The notes beneath the pieces are model-generated. The model searched no databases. It saw only the letters and a list, made by a program, of their open reading frames with translations, and had not been told where the DNA came from. Below are positions 51,924-61,136 of a stretch of DNA of 64,000 nucleotides, one piece after another. Position 1 is the stretch's first letter. Every line of letters starts with the position of its first letter. Origin of the DNA: Lysinibacillus louembei (lineage in GTDB: Bacteria; Bacillota; Bacilli; Bacillales_A; Planococcaceae); NCBI RefSeq assembly GCF_033880585.1, contig NZ_CP137624.1:786001-850000 (forward strand). The letters are read 5' to 3'. The position numbers and the translations under genes were made by a program.

Positions 51924-52826
51924 ATGAAAAATCTCATTTTTCCCTTATTAATTGTCATTGCATCAAGTAGCTACGGTATTTTATCGACGATTGTTAAGGT
52001 TGCTATGCAGCATGGATTTACTTCCGCAGAAGCTGTTACAGCTCAATATATGGTTGGTTTTTTCCTTGCTCTTGTGCTATTTATCGTCACACAGCGTTCA
52101 TTGCCAAGGCTGAATAAATCTGGCGTTATCATTTTAACGCTTGCTGGTATATTAACTGCTGCAACAGGCACTATTTACGGACAATCGTTAAATTATTTGC
52201 CCGCCTCACTTGCAGTCGTTATGCTCTTCCAATTTACATGGATTGGACTGTTTATAGACTGCGCCTTGCATAAACGTTTACCGAGTCGAGCTGAAACGAT
52301 TTCGTTAATCTTTTTAATCGTGGGCACTATTTTTGCAGCTGGTGTTGTTGATGTCGATTTGTCTGCTATTGCTTGGCAAGGCTGGGCACTTGGCTTGCTA
52401 TCTGCCTTAACGTTTGCGTTATTTATTCAAATCAATTCCCGCCAAGTAGAAGGTATCACAACGATTTCACGTACGTTCTTTGTATCGTTAGTGGCAGTGA
52501 TTGTTATTAGCATTATACTGACGCCTGAAATTTTATGGAATGGTCAACTATTCGGTGCTGGACTTTGGAAATTCGGCTTAGCGCTTGGATTATTCGGCAT
52601 CATTTTACCGATTTTATTATTTTCTATCGCTGTACCGAAAGTAGGAGGCAGCCTCGCATCTATTTTAAGTGCGATGGAGCTACCAGTGGCTATTTTAGCC
52701 TCAATGCTTGTATTGAAAGAAGCGTTATCTACATTGCAATTTTTCGGTATCGCTCTCGTTCTAATTGGAATGGTTTTACCTTCTTATATATCGATGAGAA
52801 GAGCGGAAAAGATATCGCAAGGTTAA
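51924..52826 (+). CDS. EamA/DMT-superfamily transporter
   Basis: This 300-residue protein has ten hydrophobic segments in two EamA repeats, opening SSSYGILSTIVKVAMQHGFTSAEAVTAQYMVGF in pieces. The family exports amino acids or metabolites. It directly follows the acetyltransferase (TAA then ATG), which could acetylate the same compound. A strong terminator follows. Confidence 0.87.
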   Translation: MKNLIFPLLIVIASSSYGILSTIVKVAMQHGFTSAEAVTAQYMVGFFLALVLFIVTQRSLPRLNKSGVIILTLAGILTAATGTIYGQSLNYLPASLAVVMLFQFTWIGLFIDCALHKRLPSRAETISLIFLIVGTIFAAGVVDVDLSAIAWQGWALGLLSALTFALFIQINSRQVEGITTISRTFFVSLVAVIVISIILTPEILWNGQLFGAGLWKFGLALGLFGIILPILLFSIAVPKVGGSLASILSAMELPVAILASMLVLKEALSTLQFFGIALVLIGMVLPSYISMRRAEKISQG

Positions 52827-52835
52827 ATAGTTAAA

Positions 52836-52868
52836 GCTGTCCGAAAAAGTATCATCTTTTCGGACAGC
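52836..52868. terminator. Terminator between EamA and SNF2 genes
   Basis: GCTGTCCGAAAA pairs perfectly with TTTTCGGACAGC over a 9-nt loop, with C/T-rich sequence after it; serves both converging genes. Confidence 0.8.
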
Positions 52869-52872
52869 CCCC

Positions 52873-55800
52873 CTATTCAATCATCAAAATATCTTTAATT
52901 TCTCGCTCGCTTAACATCGTTAAATTTTCATTATCTGATTCGATAACTGCTTGAATCAGATTTTTCTTTTTTTCCTGTAGCTCATTGATTTTCTCTTCAA
53001 TCGTTCCTTTCGCAATAAGCTTCATTACTTGCACATTATTTTTTTGCCCCATTCGATAAGCTCGATCCGAAGCCTGCTGCTCAACCGCGGGATTCCACCA
53101 AAGATCGTAATGTATAACAGTATCTGCTCCAGTAAGATTTAACCCTGTACCACCAGCCTTTAATGAAATAAGGAACACCTCTCTTTCTCCAGTATTAAAT
53201 CGCTCACAAAGAGCTACTCTCTCAGCTGCAGCCGTACTACCATCTAAATAGAAATGGACTATCCCTTGACGATTTAACTCCCGCCCAATTAAAGTTAACA
53301 TCGACGTAAATTGAGAAAAAATTAGTATACGTCTTTTCGCGCTATAGCATTCCTGAACAATGTTTATAACATGCTCAAATTTAGCGGAGCTTCCTGTATA
53401 GCCTTCTACAAACAAAGCAGGGTGACAGCAAATTTGACGTAAACGTGTAATGCCTGCAAGAATTTTCAGCTTGTTTTGTTGGAATGTCTCCTTGTTTAAA
53501 TGCTCCAGCGTCTCAACTTTAAGCTTCGCTAAATAAGCCGCATATAACTTTTTTTGCTCTGGCAATAAATCCGACGTCAGCACTAACTCCATTTTTTCTG
53601 GTAATTCAAGTAATACCTCTTCCTTTAATCTTCGGAGAATAAAAGGGTTAACTAGCTTTTTGATTGTTTGGTGAGCAAGAGATTTAAACATTTTTCGCTC
53701 AGGTAACAATGTTGGAAAAACAACATTCAAAATTGACCAAAGGTTATCAACAGAATTTTCTATAGGTGTTCCTGTTAGGGCAAATCGATTGTCTGCTCTC
53801 AGCGCTTTGACAGCTTTCGCCGTTTTCGAAGCAGGATTTTTAAAAGCCTGTGCCTCATCAAATATAATCGTATGAAAAGATTTTGATTGATAGCTATTCA
53901 TATCCATGCGTAGTAAAGAATATGAGACAATGACAACATCGACCTCGGAAATATCCTTTAACAACGCCGCTCTTTGCCCTTTATCTCCCTCTATCAGCTT
54001 CACAAGCACCTGTGGAGAAAACTTAGCTAATTCATTTAGCCAGTTATAAACTAAAGAAGATGGGCACACAACTAGCACTGGTTTATGATGCTGGCGAATT
54101 TCAGGTAAAACAGAAACGATAAACATAATGCTTTGCAACGTTTTCCCTAAGCCCATATCATCTGCTAATATCCCACCAAATTTATAATGTGCTAATGCTT
54201 TTAACCATTTAAATCCATGTATTTGATACTCTCTAAACGATGCATTGATACTATCAGGTACCGTAAATTCAAGCTTTTCAGGGTGCAGTAAATCGTCCAT
54301 AATAGCTTGAAGCGATTTTCCTCTCACTAAAACATTTTCATTAAGGGTGCCCAATTTATAAAAATTTGAAATAAAAGGAACCCGTATTTCCTCTGCCTCT
54401 ATTTGCTCTAAGGTGATACCCATATTGTAAAGAAAACGTTGCATTTCTTGAAACGCCTTCGTTTCTAAAGATAACAATGCGCCATTTGTTAAACGATAAT
54501 ATTTTCTTTTTTCTGTAAGAGCTAATAATATGCTGCGAATTTCATTTTCTGGAATACCATGCATATCAAACTCAAAAATAAGCCAATCTGTTCGTTCATC
54601 AACTTCTATTCGAATATTTGGAGGGCTGGAATGTTTCACAATTCTCTCTTTCACAGCTGTTGTTGCGTAAACATTAACAAATTTACTTAATTTCGGGACC
54701 ATATAATGTAAAAAGTCATACTCAGCCTCTTCATTATGCATAAAATAGCCGCTCTCGGTTCTAGTGAAAAGCCCCGCCTCCATCAAACTCATAACTTCTA
54801 GCTCAAGGGCGTGGTCGCGATTTAACACACTTTGCCCATCTTCTAAAGGGTTAATGGTGACATTACCATATTCAAATTCAAGTGCAGCAAGTAATTTATT
54901 GTTCACCCTATCTAAAAATAATTTAGCCTTTGGAGGTATTTGAGGAAAAGCGTTCTTCACATTACTAGCGATTTCAACACTACCTAATTCCATTAAATGA
55001 GGAACTACCTTATCCAGAAAATATGGCAGCTGTTCCTTTTCGATTTGAAGCTGGTTTTCCTCGCTTTTCGCTAATGCATACTTTAATTCACTAAGTCGAA
55101 CACTGTCTTCCTTTGATAGTTTATAAAAATTATTTTTATACAGCACATAGCTATAAGTATCCATTACAATGATGTGCTCTAAATTTTTTATAGTGAAGCG
55201 ATAATATTGGTCTAAGTGAAATATTAATGGTAACGTTTGCTTTGATAATATATTTACCCCCTCATAAACAGCCCTATGATGCTCTAACTGGACATGTGGA
55301 GCTAGATGAAGCAAATAAAGTAGACTTTCAAATTCTGTAGGTGGGATTAACAGCCAACTCTCATCTATTATCTCTAGCTGCTCGTTTCTCGTTGCCTCAA
55401 AATTTTGCAATATATACAATAACCTTTTCAACACATTGACGTCTTCCTGTGTAAAGCTATGAACCTTTGGATTATATGAAAATACATTTGAAAACGCATA
55501 ACCCTCACCTTTATCAAGAGCTATTAAAAATCTCTTGAAATTGGTTACTTTATAGGATTGTATATTTGCTGCTATCCCCATTAAATATTGACCATTTTGA
55601 AGCATCATGATTTCACAAGTAAATTGTACAAAGAGCATTGCTCGATTCTCCATATGATATTGGCTACGAATAGGGCGCACAAATGAATTCTCAAATATCC
55701 CGAAAACTTCATTCACTAACTCTGTATTTGACGTAGAAAGAGAAGCTGCTTCCTTTCCTCCGTTTACTTGAATATCATGTAAAAGCACAAGAACCGCCGC

Positions 55801-56052
55801 TACATGTTGGCATTTTTTATGAAAGGATTCTAATTGTGGGCATGTACATTCTGCATGTATAAACCCATTTTGCCCCTTCTTTATGACGACATGAAATAAG
55901 CCATTTCCTTTCACACTTGCATTGACTATAGCATCACTCGGATGAAAATTTTTTAGCACAACTTTATTATCTTGGAAATATTTTTTCCCTTTTTTATAAG
56001 AGATTTCTCCACACATATCTTTTATTTTTTTCGTATTCAAAAAATAATTCAT
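52873..56052 (-). CDS. SWI2/SNF2-family helicase with SWIM zinc finger
   Basis: This 1059-residue protein has an N-terminal SWIM finger (HAECTCPQLESFHKKCQHVAA, C-x-C-xn-C-x-H), a long middle region of the bacterial SNF2-associated type and a C-terminal Snf2 ATPase: GGILADDMGLGKTLQ, FDEAQAFKN (DEAQ), LTGTPIENSVDNLWS, and the second lobe ISLKAGGTGLNLTGADTVIHYD with SDRAYRMGQ. It would move along double-stranded DNA or displace RNA polymerase. ATG 56052 follows AGAAAGGG. It is a single-gene unit. The window offers no restriction or defence partner next to it. Confidence 0.92.
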   Translation of the reverse strand: MNYFLNTKKIKDMCGEISYKKGKKYFQDNKVVLKNFHPSDAIVNASVKGNGLFHVVIKKGQNGFIHAECTCPQLESFHKKCQHVAAVLVLLHDIQVNGGKEAASLSTSNTELVNEVFGIFENSFVRPIRSQYHMENRAMLFVQFTCEIMMLQNGQYLMGIAANIQSYKVTNFKRFLIALDKGEGYAFSNVFSYNPKVHSFTQEDVNVLKRLLYILQNFEATRNEQLEIIDESWLLIPPTEFESLLYLLHLAPHVQLEHHRAVYEGVNILSKQTLPLIFHLDQYYRFTIKNLEHIIVMDTYSYVLYKNNFYKLSKEDSVRLSELKYALAKSEENQLQIEKEQLPYFLDKVVPHLMELGSVEIASNVKNAFPQIPPKAKLFLDRVNNKLLAALEFEYGNVTINPLEDGQSVLNRDHALELEVMSLMEAGLFTRTESGYFMHNEEAEYDFLHYMVPKLSKFVNVYATTAVKERIVKHSSPPNIRIEVDERTDWLIFEFDMHGIPENEIRSILLALTEKRKYYRLTNGALLSLETKAFQEMQRFLYNMGITLEQIEAEEIRVPFISNFYKLGTLNENVLVRGKSLQAIMDDLLHPEKLEFTVPDSINASFREYQIHGFKWLKALAHYKFGGILADDMGLGKTLQSIMFIVSVLPEIRQHHKPVLVVCPSSLVYNWLNELAKFSPQVLVKLIEGDKGQRAALLKDISEVDVVIVSYSLLRMDMNSYQSKSFHTIIFDEAQAFKNPASKTAKAVKALRADNRFALTGTPIENSVDNLWSILNVVFPTLLPERKMFKSLAHQTIKKLVNPFILRRLKEEVLLELPEKMELVLTSDLLPEQKKLYAAYLAKLKVETLEHLNKETFQQNKLKILAGITRLRQICCHPALFVEGYTGSSAKFEHVINIVQECYSAKRRILIFSQFTSMLTLIGRELNRQGIVHFYLDGSTAAAERVALCERFNTGEREVFLISLKAGGTGLNLTGADTVIHYDLWWNPAVEQQASDRAYRMGQKNNVQVMKLIAKGTIEEKINELQEKKKNLIQAVIESDNENLTMLSEREIKDILMIE

Positions 56053-56103
56053 CAGCAACCCTTTCTGTAATAGTTTCTTCTTTGCTCTCTAATCATACCA
56101 AAA

Positions 56104-56134
56104 CTGCCCGAAAAGATAATATCTTTCCGGGCAG
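56104..56134. terminator. Hairpin between YkvA-like and SNF2 genes
   Basis: CTGCCCG-AAAGATA pairs with TATCTTT-CGGGCAG with one mismatch. It follows the stop of the YkvA-like minus-strand gene by 8 bp. Confidence 0.7.
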
Positions 56135-56141
56135 CCTCTTT

Positions 56142-56522
56142 CTATAGCTCTTCCTCATAGTCATATTTCTCACCAAATGTCTTTTTCAAAAATTGATGTG
56201 CCTCTATTTTTGTATCATCTGTAATGGAAGAATAAACTTTTGTTAATGCGGCAGTAATCACAAAGACATCATCAGTTAAGCCGACAAATGGTAAAAGATC
56301 TGCTACTACATCTAGTGGTAAAATAAAATAGCCAAGCGCTCCTAAAATAATCAATTTATTTGCCTTTGACATATTCGGACTTTTTAGTGCAAAAAATAAT
56401 GTGCTTGTGGAATGTAATGCAGACATCCCTAGCTTCAAGCCTGTCGATTTTACCTTCGTCAAAAATTTATCATTCGAAAAATGCTTGTCCTTACCAGCAA
56501 TCATGTCTTCAAATTCAGCCAT
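56142..56522 (-). CDS. YkvA/DUF1232 family membrane protein
   Basis: This 126-residue protein contains the DUF1232 core LGALGYFILPLDVVADLLPFVGLTDDVFVITAALTKVY (in sections) with two hydrophobic stretches. Family function unknown. ATG 56522 has AGAAGGAGG upstream; the frame extends 25 codons further without a good site. Confidence 0.85.
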   Translation of the reverse strand: MAEFEDMIAGKDKHFSNDKFLTKVKSTGLKLGMSALHSTSTLFFALKSPNMSKANKLIILGALGYFILPLDVVADLLPFVGLTDDVFVITAALTKVYSSITDDTKIEAHQFLKKTFGEKYDYEEEL

Positions 56523-56633
56523 ATCCGTTCCTCCTTCTATTTCTACTTGCCTATATTTACGAATTTTTCTTAAAAAAGTTTCAACACTATTATGCATTTC
56601 ACCCGATAAAAAACATAAGAAGGAGTGATGAGC

Positions 56634-58499
56634 GTGTACAAACCTGAAGAGCTTTCGTCTATTTTAAGTGCTATCCCTAGCACACATCAGCCCCTCATAC
56701 TAGCATTGCAACAAGCAGCTACAAATGTAAATGATTACCCCTCACGCTCTTTACAGCATTCTAGTGAAGTCTTGACTATTATTGCAAAAGATATGTATGA
56801 GAAAAAAATGTCACAGCCTGTCGTACATGTCGCACTACGTACTTTATTAAAAAATAAACTATTCATATCTAAAATACAGCCAAGTCGCATTTATTTATTA
56901 ATGAACCTTGTTCAACAAATGACAACTACACAAACAAGCTCAAAAATCGATGCGAAGGCAGCTCAAATTGTTCTCGATTATATTATAGATATTTGCGAAT
57001 GGTATTTAAAGGAATTAAAAGATGGTGAGAGATTATCTACGTCAGCCTTACATCTTAAACAAAATCATGAGGATACAAGCGATAATTTTGAAGCGATGAG
57101 ACAGTGGTTTTTAGTGGCAGCGACTGCTGGCGATGCTAGCGCTCAATATAATTTAGGCGTTCTTTACAATCACGGCAAAGGTGTCACTCAAAACTATGAA
57201 GAAGCTGTGAAATGGTACTCTTTAGCTGCGGCACAACATGAAGCAGATGCACAATATGCATTAGGTGTACTTTACGAATTAGGGCTTGGCATTGAGCAAG
57301 ATGCCCAAAAAGCAGCTGAACTTTATCAGCTAGCTGCACAAAGCGGTCATGCAGATGCGCAATATAATTTAGGCTCCCTATATAATCAAGGAAGGGGCGT
57401 ACCTCAAAACTACGTGGAGGCTGCTAAATGGTACGAGCTCGCTGCAAGTCAAGGTAACACGAGTGCGCTCAATAATTTAGGCTTCTTATATCATAATGGC
57501 ACAGGTGTTGAGCAAAACTTCCAACAAGCCATCGAGCTATTTTCAAAAGCTGCTGTCGCCGGCGATGCAAGTGCTCAATACAATTTAGGCTATATGTATA
57601 GCAAAGGGCGAGGTGTAACAACTAACTATGCCGAGGCTGCCAAATGGTTTTTAAGTGCTGCATTGCAAAATCATACGAATGCGCAATTTCAGCTTGCTTT
57701 ATTATATCGTACAGGAGACGGTGTCGAAAAAAACATTGATGAGGCACTTAAATGGCTTCTCCTTGCAGCCAATGCAAACCATACAAATGCTCAATATACG
57801 TTAGGTCTTATGTATAAGCTGCAAAATAATGAAAAGCAAGCAATGGACTGGCTATCAAAAGCCGCTGCGAACGAACATATTAGTGCCTGTTACGACTTAG
57901 CAATGCTTTATAAAAAAGTCAATAGCGAAAGCCCTCTTATGATGAAATGGCTAAAGCGCGCTGCCATACGTGGTCATGCAGATGCCCAGTTTGAGCTAGG
58001 TATGCATTATTTACATGAGCTTACCTATACAGAAGCTGCTAAATGGCTTCAATCAGCTGTTGAGCAGCACCATCTCCAGGCAGAATACGAGCTGGGCTTA
58101 CTTTATGAGCAAGGGCTTGGTGTCGAAAAAAATTATGATGAAGCCCGTCATTGTTATCGCCTTGCCGCTGACCAAGGTCATATGCTCGCACAGTATAAAC
58201 TAGGCAATATTTTCGATAAAGGGCTTGGCGTTGCTGTTGATTACACTGAGGCCGCTAAATGGATCAGCCTTTCCGCCTTTAAAGGGTACCCAAAAGCACA
58301 ATTCCAGCTCGCACAAATGTATGCGAACGGAGAAGGCGTTTCACACGATTACTCCGAAGCAGCCAAATGGTATCGTCGAGCTGCTATAAACGGTCATATT
58401 AAAGCACAATTTCAACTAGGTATGTTATACAAAAAAGGACTTGGCGTTGCGCAAGATTATGCCGAAGCAACATACTGGCTAAAAAAATCTATCCAATAA
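56634..58499 (+). CDS. Sel1-like repeat protein with 13 repeats
   Basis: A 621-residue protein. The N-terminal 150 residues are helical and unrecognised. From about residue 158 to the end, 13 Sel1 repeats follow each other, of the form AQYNLGxLYxxGxGVxxNYxEAxKWYxLAA. Repeats 7 to 9 are shorter (32-33 residues instead of 36) and lack the GxGV turn. No signal peptide is seen, so the solenoid probably scaffolds cytosolic partners. GTG 56634 has 8-nt spacing from AAGGAG; ATG 56628 is too close. Confidence 0.9.
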   Translation: MYKPEELSSILSAIPSTHQPLILALQQAATNVNDYPSRSLQHSSEVLTIIAKDMYEKKMSQPVVHVALRTLLKNKLFISKIQPSRIYLLMNLVQQMTTTQTSSKIDAKAAQIVLDYIIDICEWYLKELKDGERLSTSALHLKQNHEDTSDNFEAMRQWFLVAATAGDASAQYNLGVLYNHGKGVTQNYEEAVKWYSLAAAQHEADAQYALGVLYELGLGIEQDAQKAAELYQLAAQSGHADAQYNLGSLYNQGRGVPQNYVEAAKWYELAASQGNTSALNNLGFLYHNGTGVEQNFQQAIELFSKAAVAGDASAQYNLGYMYSKGRGVTTNYAEAAKWFLSAALQNHTNAQFQLALLYRTGDGVEKNIDEALKWLLLAANANHTNAQYTLGLMYKLQNNEKQAMDWLSKAAANEHISACYDLAMLYKKVNSESPLMMKWLKRAAIRGHADAQFELGMHYLHELTYTEAAKWLQSAVEQHHLQAEYELGLLYEQGLGVEKNYDEARHCYRLAADQGHMLAQYKLGNIFDKGLGVAVDYTEAAKWISLSAFKGYPKAQFQLAQMYANGEGVSHDYSEAAKWYRRAAINGHIKAQFQLGMLYKKGLGVAQDYAEATYWLKKSIQ

Positions 58500-58500
58500 A

Positions 58501-58534
58501 AAAATAGGCTGTGCGAAATCACACAGCCTATTTT
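58501..58534. terminator. Terminator between Sel1 and permease genes
   Basis: AAAATAGGCTGTG pairs perfectly with CACAGCCTATTTT across an 8-nt loop; it is suitable for both converging genes. Confidence 0.85.
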
Positions 58535-58537
58535 CAT

Positions 58538-60007
58538 CTATTTAGAAGCCTCTACTTTCAAATCACATGCTTCCAACGGCAAAAGCTTGGTTTTATATTT
58601 AATTTTATAGCCAATCCAAAGCAGTAAAAATAATGGAATACCGATATACGAAACAAGAATACCGTACCAGTCAATTTTATCTCCCATAAATGCTGTATAG
58701 TTTTGTCCAAGCACAACAATTAAGCAAACTGTTAAAGCAAACAATGGGCCAAACGGATACCATCTCGCTTTATAAGGTAATAAGGATAAATCCATACCTT
58801 GTGCAACAAATGCTCTTCGAAATCGATAATGACTATAAGCAATACCAAGCCAAGCAATAAAGCCTGACATTCCTGAAGCATTCAATAACCAAATATATAC
58901 TACCCCATCCCCAAAGAAAGAAGCTAAAAATGCTAAGCTCCCCACTGCTAATGTTGCAAGCAGTGCATAAATTGGAATACCGCGATGACTTAGCTTCATC
59001 AAAAATCTTGGAGCTTTACCTTCTACAGCTAACTGCCAAAGCATACGTGATGCTGCATAAAGCCCTGAATTTCCCGCTGATAGCATCGCTGTCAAAATGA
59101 TGGCATTCATAAAAGATGCAGCCACAGCGATACCAAGGCGATCAAACACTAATGTAAATGGAGATACAGCAATATCCTCTGATAATAAACGCTCATCCGT
59201 AAAAGGAATTAATAAACCAATTGCGGCAATAGCTAAAATATAAAACAATAAAATTCTCCAAAACACAGATTTAACAGCCTTCGGAATATTTTTCTCTGGA
59301 TTATCTGTCTCACCAGCTGTTACCCCTAGCAATTCTGTACCTTGAAACGAAAATCCCGCTGCAAGAAAAATCCCAAAGGTAGCAAAAAAGCCCCCATGAA
59401 ACGGTCCATCATGAATAAAGAAATTTGTAAATCCGACAGGTGCTTGCCCACCTAAAATTCCAAAAATCATTAAGAAGCTGATAATAATAAACACAATAAC
59501 TGTTGCGACTTTAATCATCGCAAACCAATATTCACTTTCCCCATAACTTTTAACAGACAAAAGATTAAAAGTTAACACTACTATGATAAACAATACTGTC
59601 CAAATAACCGATGAGCTATTTGGAAACCAATATTTCATAATCAGGGATACGGCTGCAATTTCGGCCGCAATCGTAATCGCCCAGTTATACCAATAATTCC
59701 ATCCCAGCGCAAACCCTAGCGCTGGATCAACAAATTTACTCGCATACGTACTAAAAGATCCCGATGATGGCATATAAGCAGCCATCTCCCCTAAGCTGGT
59801 CATTAAGAAGTACACCATAATTCCAATCAGTCCATAGGCTAACAATGCGCCTCCAGGACCAGCTTGGGCAATAGCACCTCCACTCGCTAAAAACAACCCT
59901 GTTCCGATTGTTCCTCCTAAGGAAATCATTGTAATATGGCGACTTTTTAATGCTTTTTGCAGCTTCGGTGGTTTATGACCAAGCTGATTAATTTTAATAT
60001 CACTCAC
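58538..60007 (-). CDS. lysP: Lysine-specific permease (APC family, LysP-like)
   Basis: This 489-residue amino acid permease has twelve hydrophobic segments; LKSRHITMISLGGTIGTGLFLASG and GSFSTYASKFVDPALGFALGWNYW (in parts) are typical of the amino acid transporter AAP/LysP group. ETDNPEKNIPKAVKSVFWRI marks the loop after helix 6. Assignment to lysine is strongly supported by the lysine riboswitch in its leader. GTG start follows AGGAAGGAAG. It is likely shut off when lysine is abundant. Confidence 0.88.
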   Translation of the reverse strand: MSDIKINQLGHKPPKLQKALKSRHITMISLGGTIGTGLFLASGGAIAQAGPGGALLAYGLIGIMVYFLMTSLGEMAAYMPSSGSFSTYASKFVDPALGFALGWNYWYNWAITIAAEIAAVSLIMKYWFPNSSSVIWTVLFIIVVLTFNLLSVKSYGESEYWFAMIKVATVIVFIIISFLMIFGILGGQAPVGFTNFFIHDGPFHGGFFATFGIFLAAGFSFQGTELLGVTAGETDNPEKNIPKAVKSVFWRILLFYILAIAAIGLLIPFTDERLLSEDIAVSPFTLVFDRLGIAVAASFMNAIILTAMLSAGNSGLYAASRMLWQLAVEGKAPRFLMKLSHRGIPIYALLATLAVGSLAFLASFFGDGVVYIWLLNASGMSGFIAWLGIAYSHYRFRRAFVAQGMDLSLLPYKARWYPFGPLFALTVCLIVVLGQNYTAFMGDKIDWYGILVSYIGIPLFLLLWIGYKIKYKTKLLPLEACDLKVEASK

Positions 60008-60044
60008 TGTATAGCTTCCTTCCTAATTTCAAGACAAAAAAATA

Positions 60045-60066
60045 CCATCACAAGACACTGTGATGG
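60045..60066 (-). terminator. Riboswitch terminator before lysP
   Basis: CCATCACA pairs with TGTGATGG over a 6-nt loop and is followed on the minus strand by TATTTTTTT. It lies just downstream of the aptamer and 37 bp before the lysP start. This is the expression platform of the lysine switch. Confidence 0.85.
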
Positions 60067-60088
60067 CTACATTCATCCTTAGTTTTTT

Positions 60089-60262
60089 GATAGCTCAACA
60101 CGTTGTCTCAACAAACGTGACAGTTCTGCTCCTTTCGAACGCAGCCCCAGCATGAAGGTTACAAGCTCCCTCACACTTCGGCAATATTTCCTTTCCACTA
60201 ATTTCATCAATGCTTGCCATTTCCATTAGCGTACTTTTAAATATTGCGACCTCTACCCCAAT
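60089..60262 (-). promoter_or_regulatory. Lysine riboswitch (L box)
   Basis: On the minus strand the conserved blocks occur in order: GAGGTCGC with P1, then AGTACGC, GGAAATGGCAAG, TGGAAAGG, TTGCCGAAG and CATGCTGGGGCTGCG, closed by GTTGAGCTATC which pairs with GGTAG at the start. This order is characteristic of the L-box aptamer. With the adjacent terminator it would stop transcription of lysP when lysine binds. Confidence 0.88.
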
Positions 60263-60300
60263 CAAACTTGAGGTTTATTATTAAATTTATAACGCATATT

Positions 60301-60329
60301 ATTTTAACATAATAAATGCTCACTTGCAA
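60301..60329 (-). promoter_or_regulatory. Promoter of the lysine riboswitch-lysP transcript
   Basis: TTGCAA (60324-60329), a 17-bp spacer and TAAAAT (60301-60306) on the minus strand place the start near 60293, about 30 nt before the aptamer. Confidence 0.65.
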
Positions 60330-60615
60330 TGAAAAATGAGGCAACATACTAAATCAGGAAGTCTATCACTTTTTTAAACAGTTCTAAAGACTTCATTCAC
60401 TCGATTGTGTCAGGAGGAGGATTTTTCGCAATATGGAACGCTTGAGCATTTAGTATTTATAACAAAATTTATAAGTAAGTTTGGTACTATTATAAGAGGC
60501 TACCAATAATAACTCGCCCATTTTAGGAAGAAATCCGCCCGATTATGCATTGAACTCGCCCGTAAAACAACTTATTTGGCCCAATTTTATTAGCGAGGGA
60601 ATTTTATATGCACAA
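60330..60615. other. Intergenic region without recognised features
   Basis: About 290 bp of AT-rich sequence upstream of lysP. I see no gene, RNA or repeat in it. Confidence 0.5.
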
Positions 60616-60701
60616 CAAAATCACTGAATGCTCAGTAGTCTTGTTGTTGCGAAGCGATGTCCTACTCTCACAGGAGACAGCCCCAACTACCATCAGCACT
60701 C
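60616..60701 (-). pseudogene. Truncated, diverged 5S rRNA copy with its terminator
   Basis: This stretch aligns base for base with the intact 5S end and terminator at 60916-61001. It has the same terminator hairpin (decayed from the perfect palindrome) and the 3' part of 5S with several substitutions. Homology ends in CAGCACT, so the 5' half of the 5S copy is missing. It looks like the relic of a duplicated rRNA operon tail. Confidence 0.75.
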
Positions 60702-60706
60702 TCAAC

Positions 60707-60819
60707 GCAGTGCAGCAACGGATTTCTTCATTGCCCGCAGCGCTTACGGTGCTCATGTACCATGTACATTCCGCTCCACACGCCTTGGCGCCTTGAACTC
60801 CACCGCTTCACTGCACTGC
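60707..60819. repeat. Imperfect inverted-repeat element next to the 5S remnant
   Basis: GCAGTGCAG (60707-60715) and CTGCACTGC (60811-60819) are perfect complements enclosing about 95 bp with further internal symmetry, including ATGTAC and GTACAT. GC content is higher than the surroundings. It could be a small non-coding element that invaded the 5S copy. Confidence 0.45.
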
Positions 60820-60922
60820 TTCATATCAGGTTCGTATAAAGGAAAGTGCAATTGTTTGCTACCGATACCGCGCCAACCTGACCTTTTGATAGTTGGGGAT
60901 TTCCTACTCTATACACAAAAAA

Positions 60923-60942
60923 ACCACTGAATATTCAGTGGT
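60923..60942 (-). terminator. rRNA operon terminator
   Basis: ACCACTGAATATTCAGTGGT is a perfect 20-bp palindrome followed on the minus strand by a T-run. It lies 9 bp after the 3' end of 5S rRNA. Confidence 0.88.
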
Positions 60943-60951
60943 CTCATTGTT

Positions 60952-61068
<117 letters not shown>

Positions 61069-61136
61069 CGTATTAAATTGGAAAGAAATTATTCTTTCAA
61101 AACTGGATAAACGGTCATTGAAACAAGTTTAGAATG

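Noticed and set aside
52873..56052. SNF2 helicase considered as part of a defence system
   Set aside because: Neighbours are metabolic or membrane genes, with no nuclease, methylase or other known partner adjacent.
60608..60930. Overlapping plus-strand frames of 60-100 codons
   Set aside because: They run through the 5S remnant and the inverted-repeat element in several frames; no coding signature.
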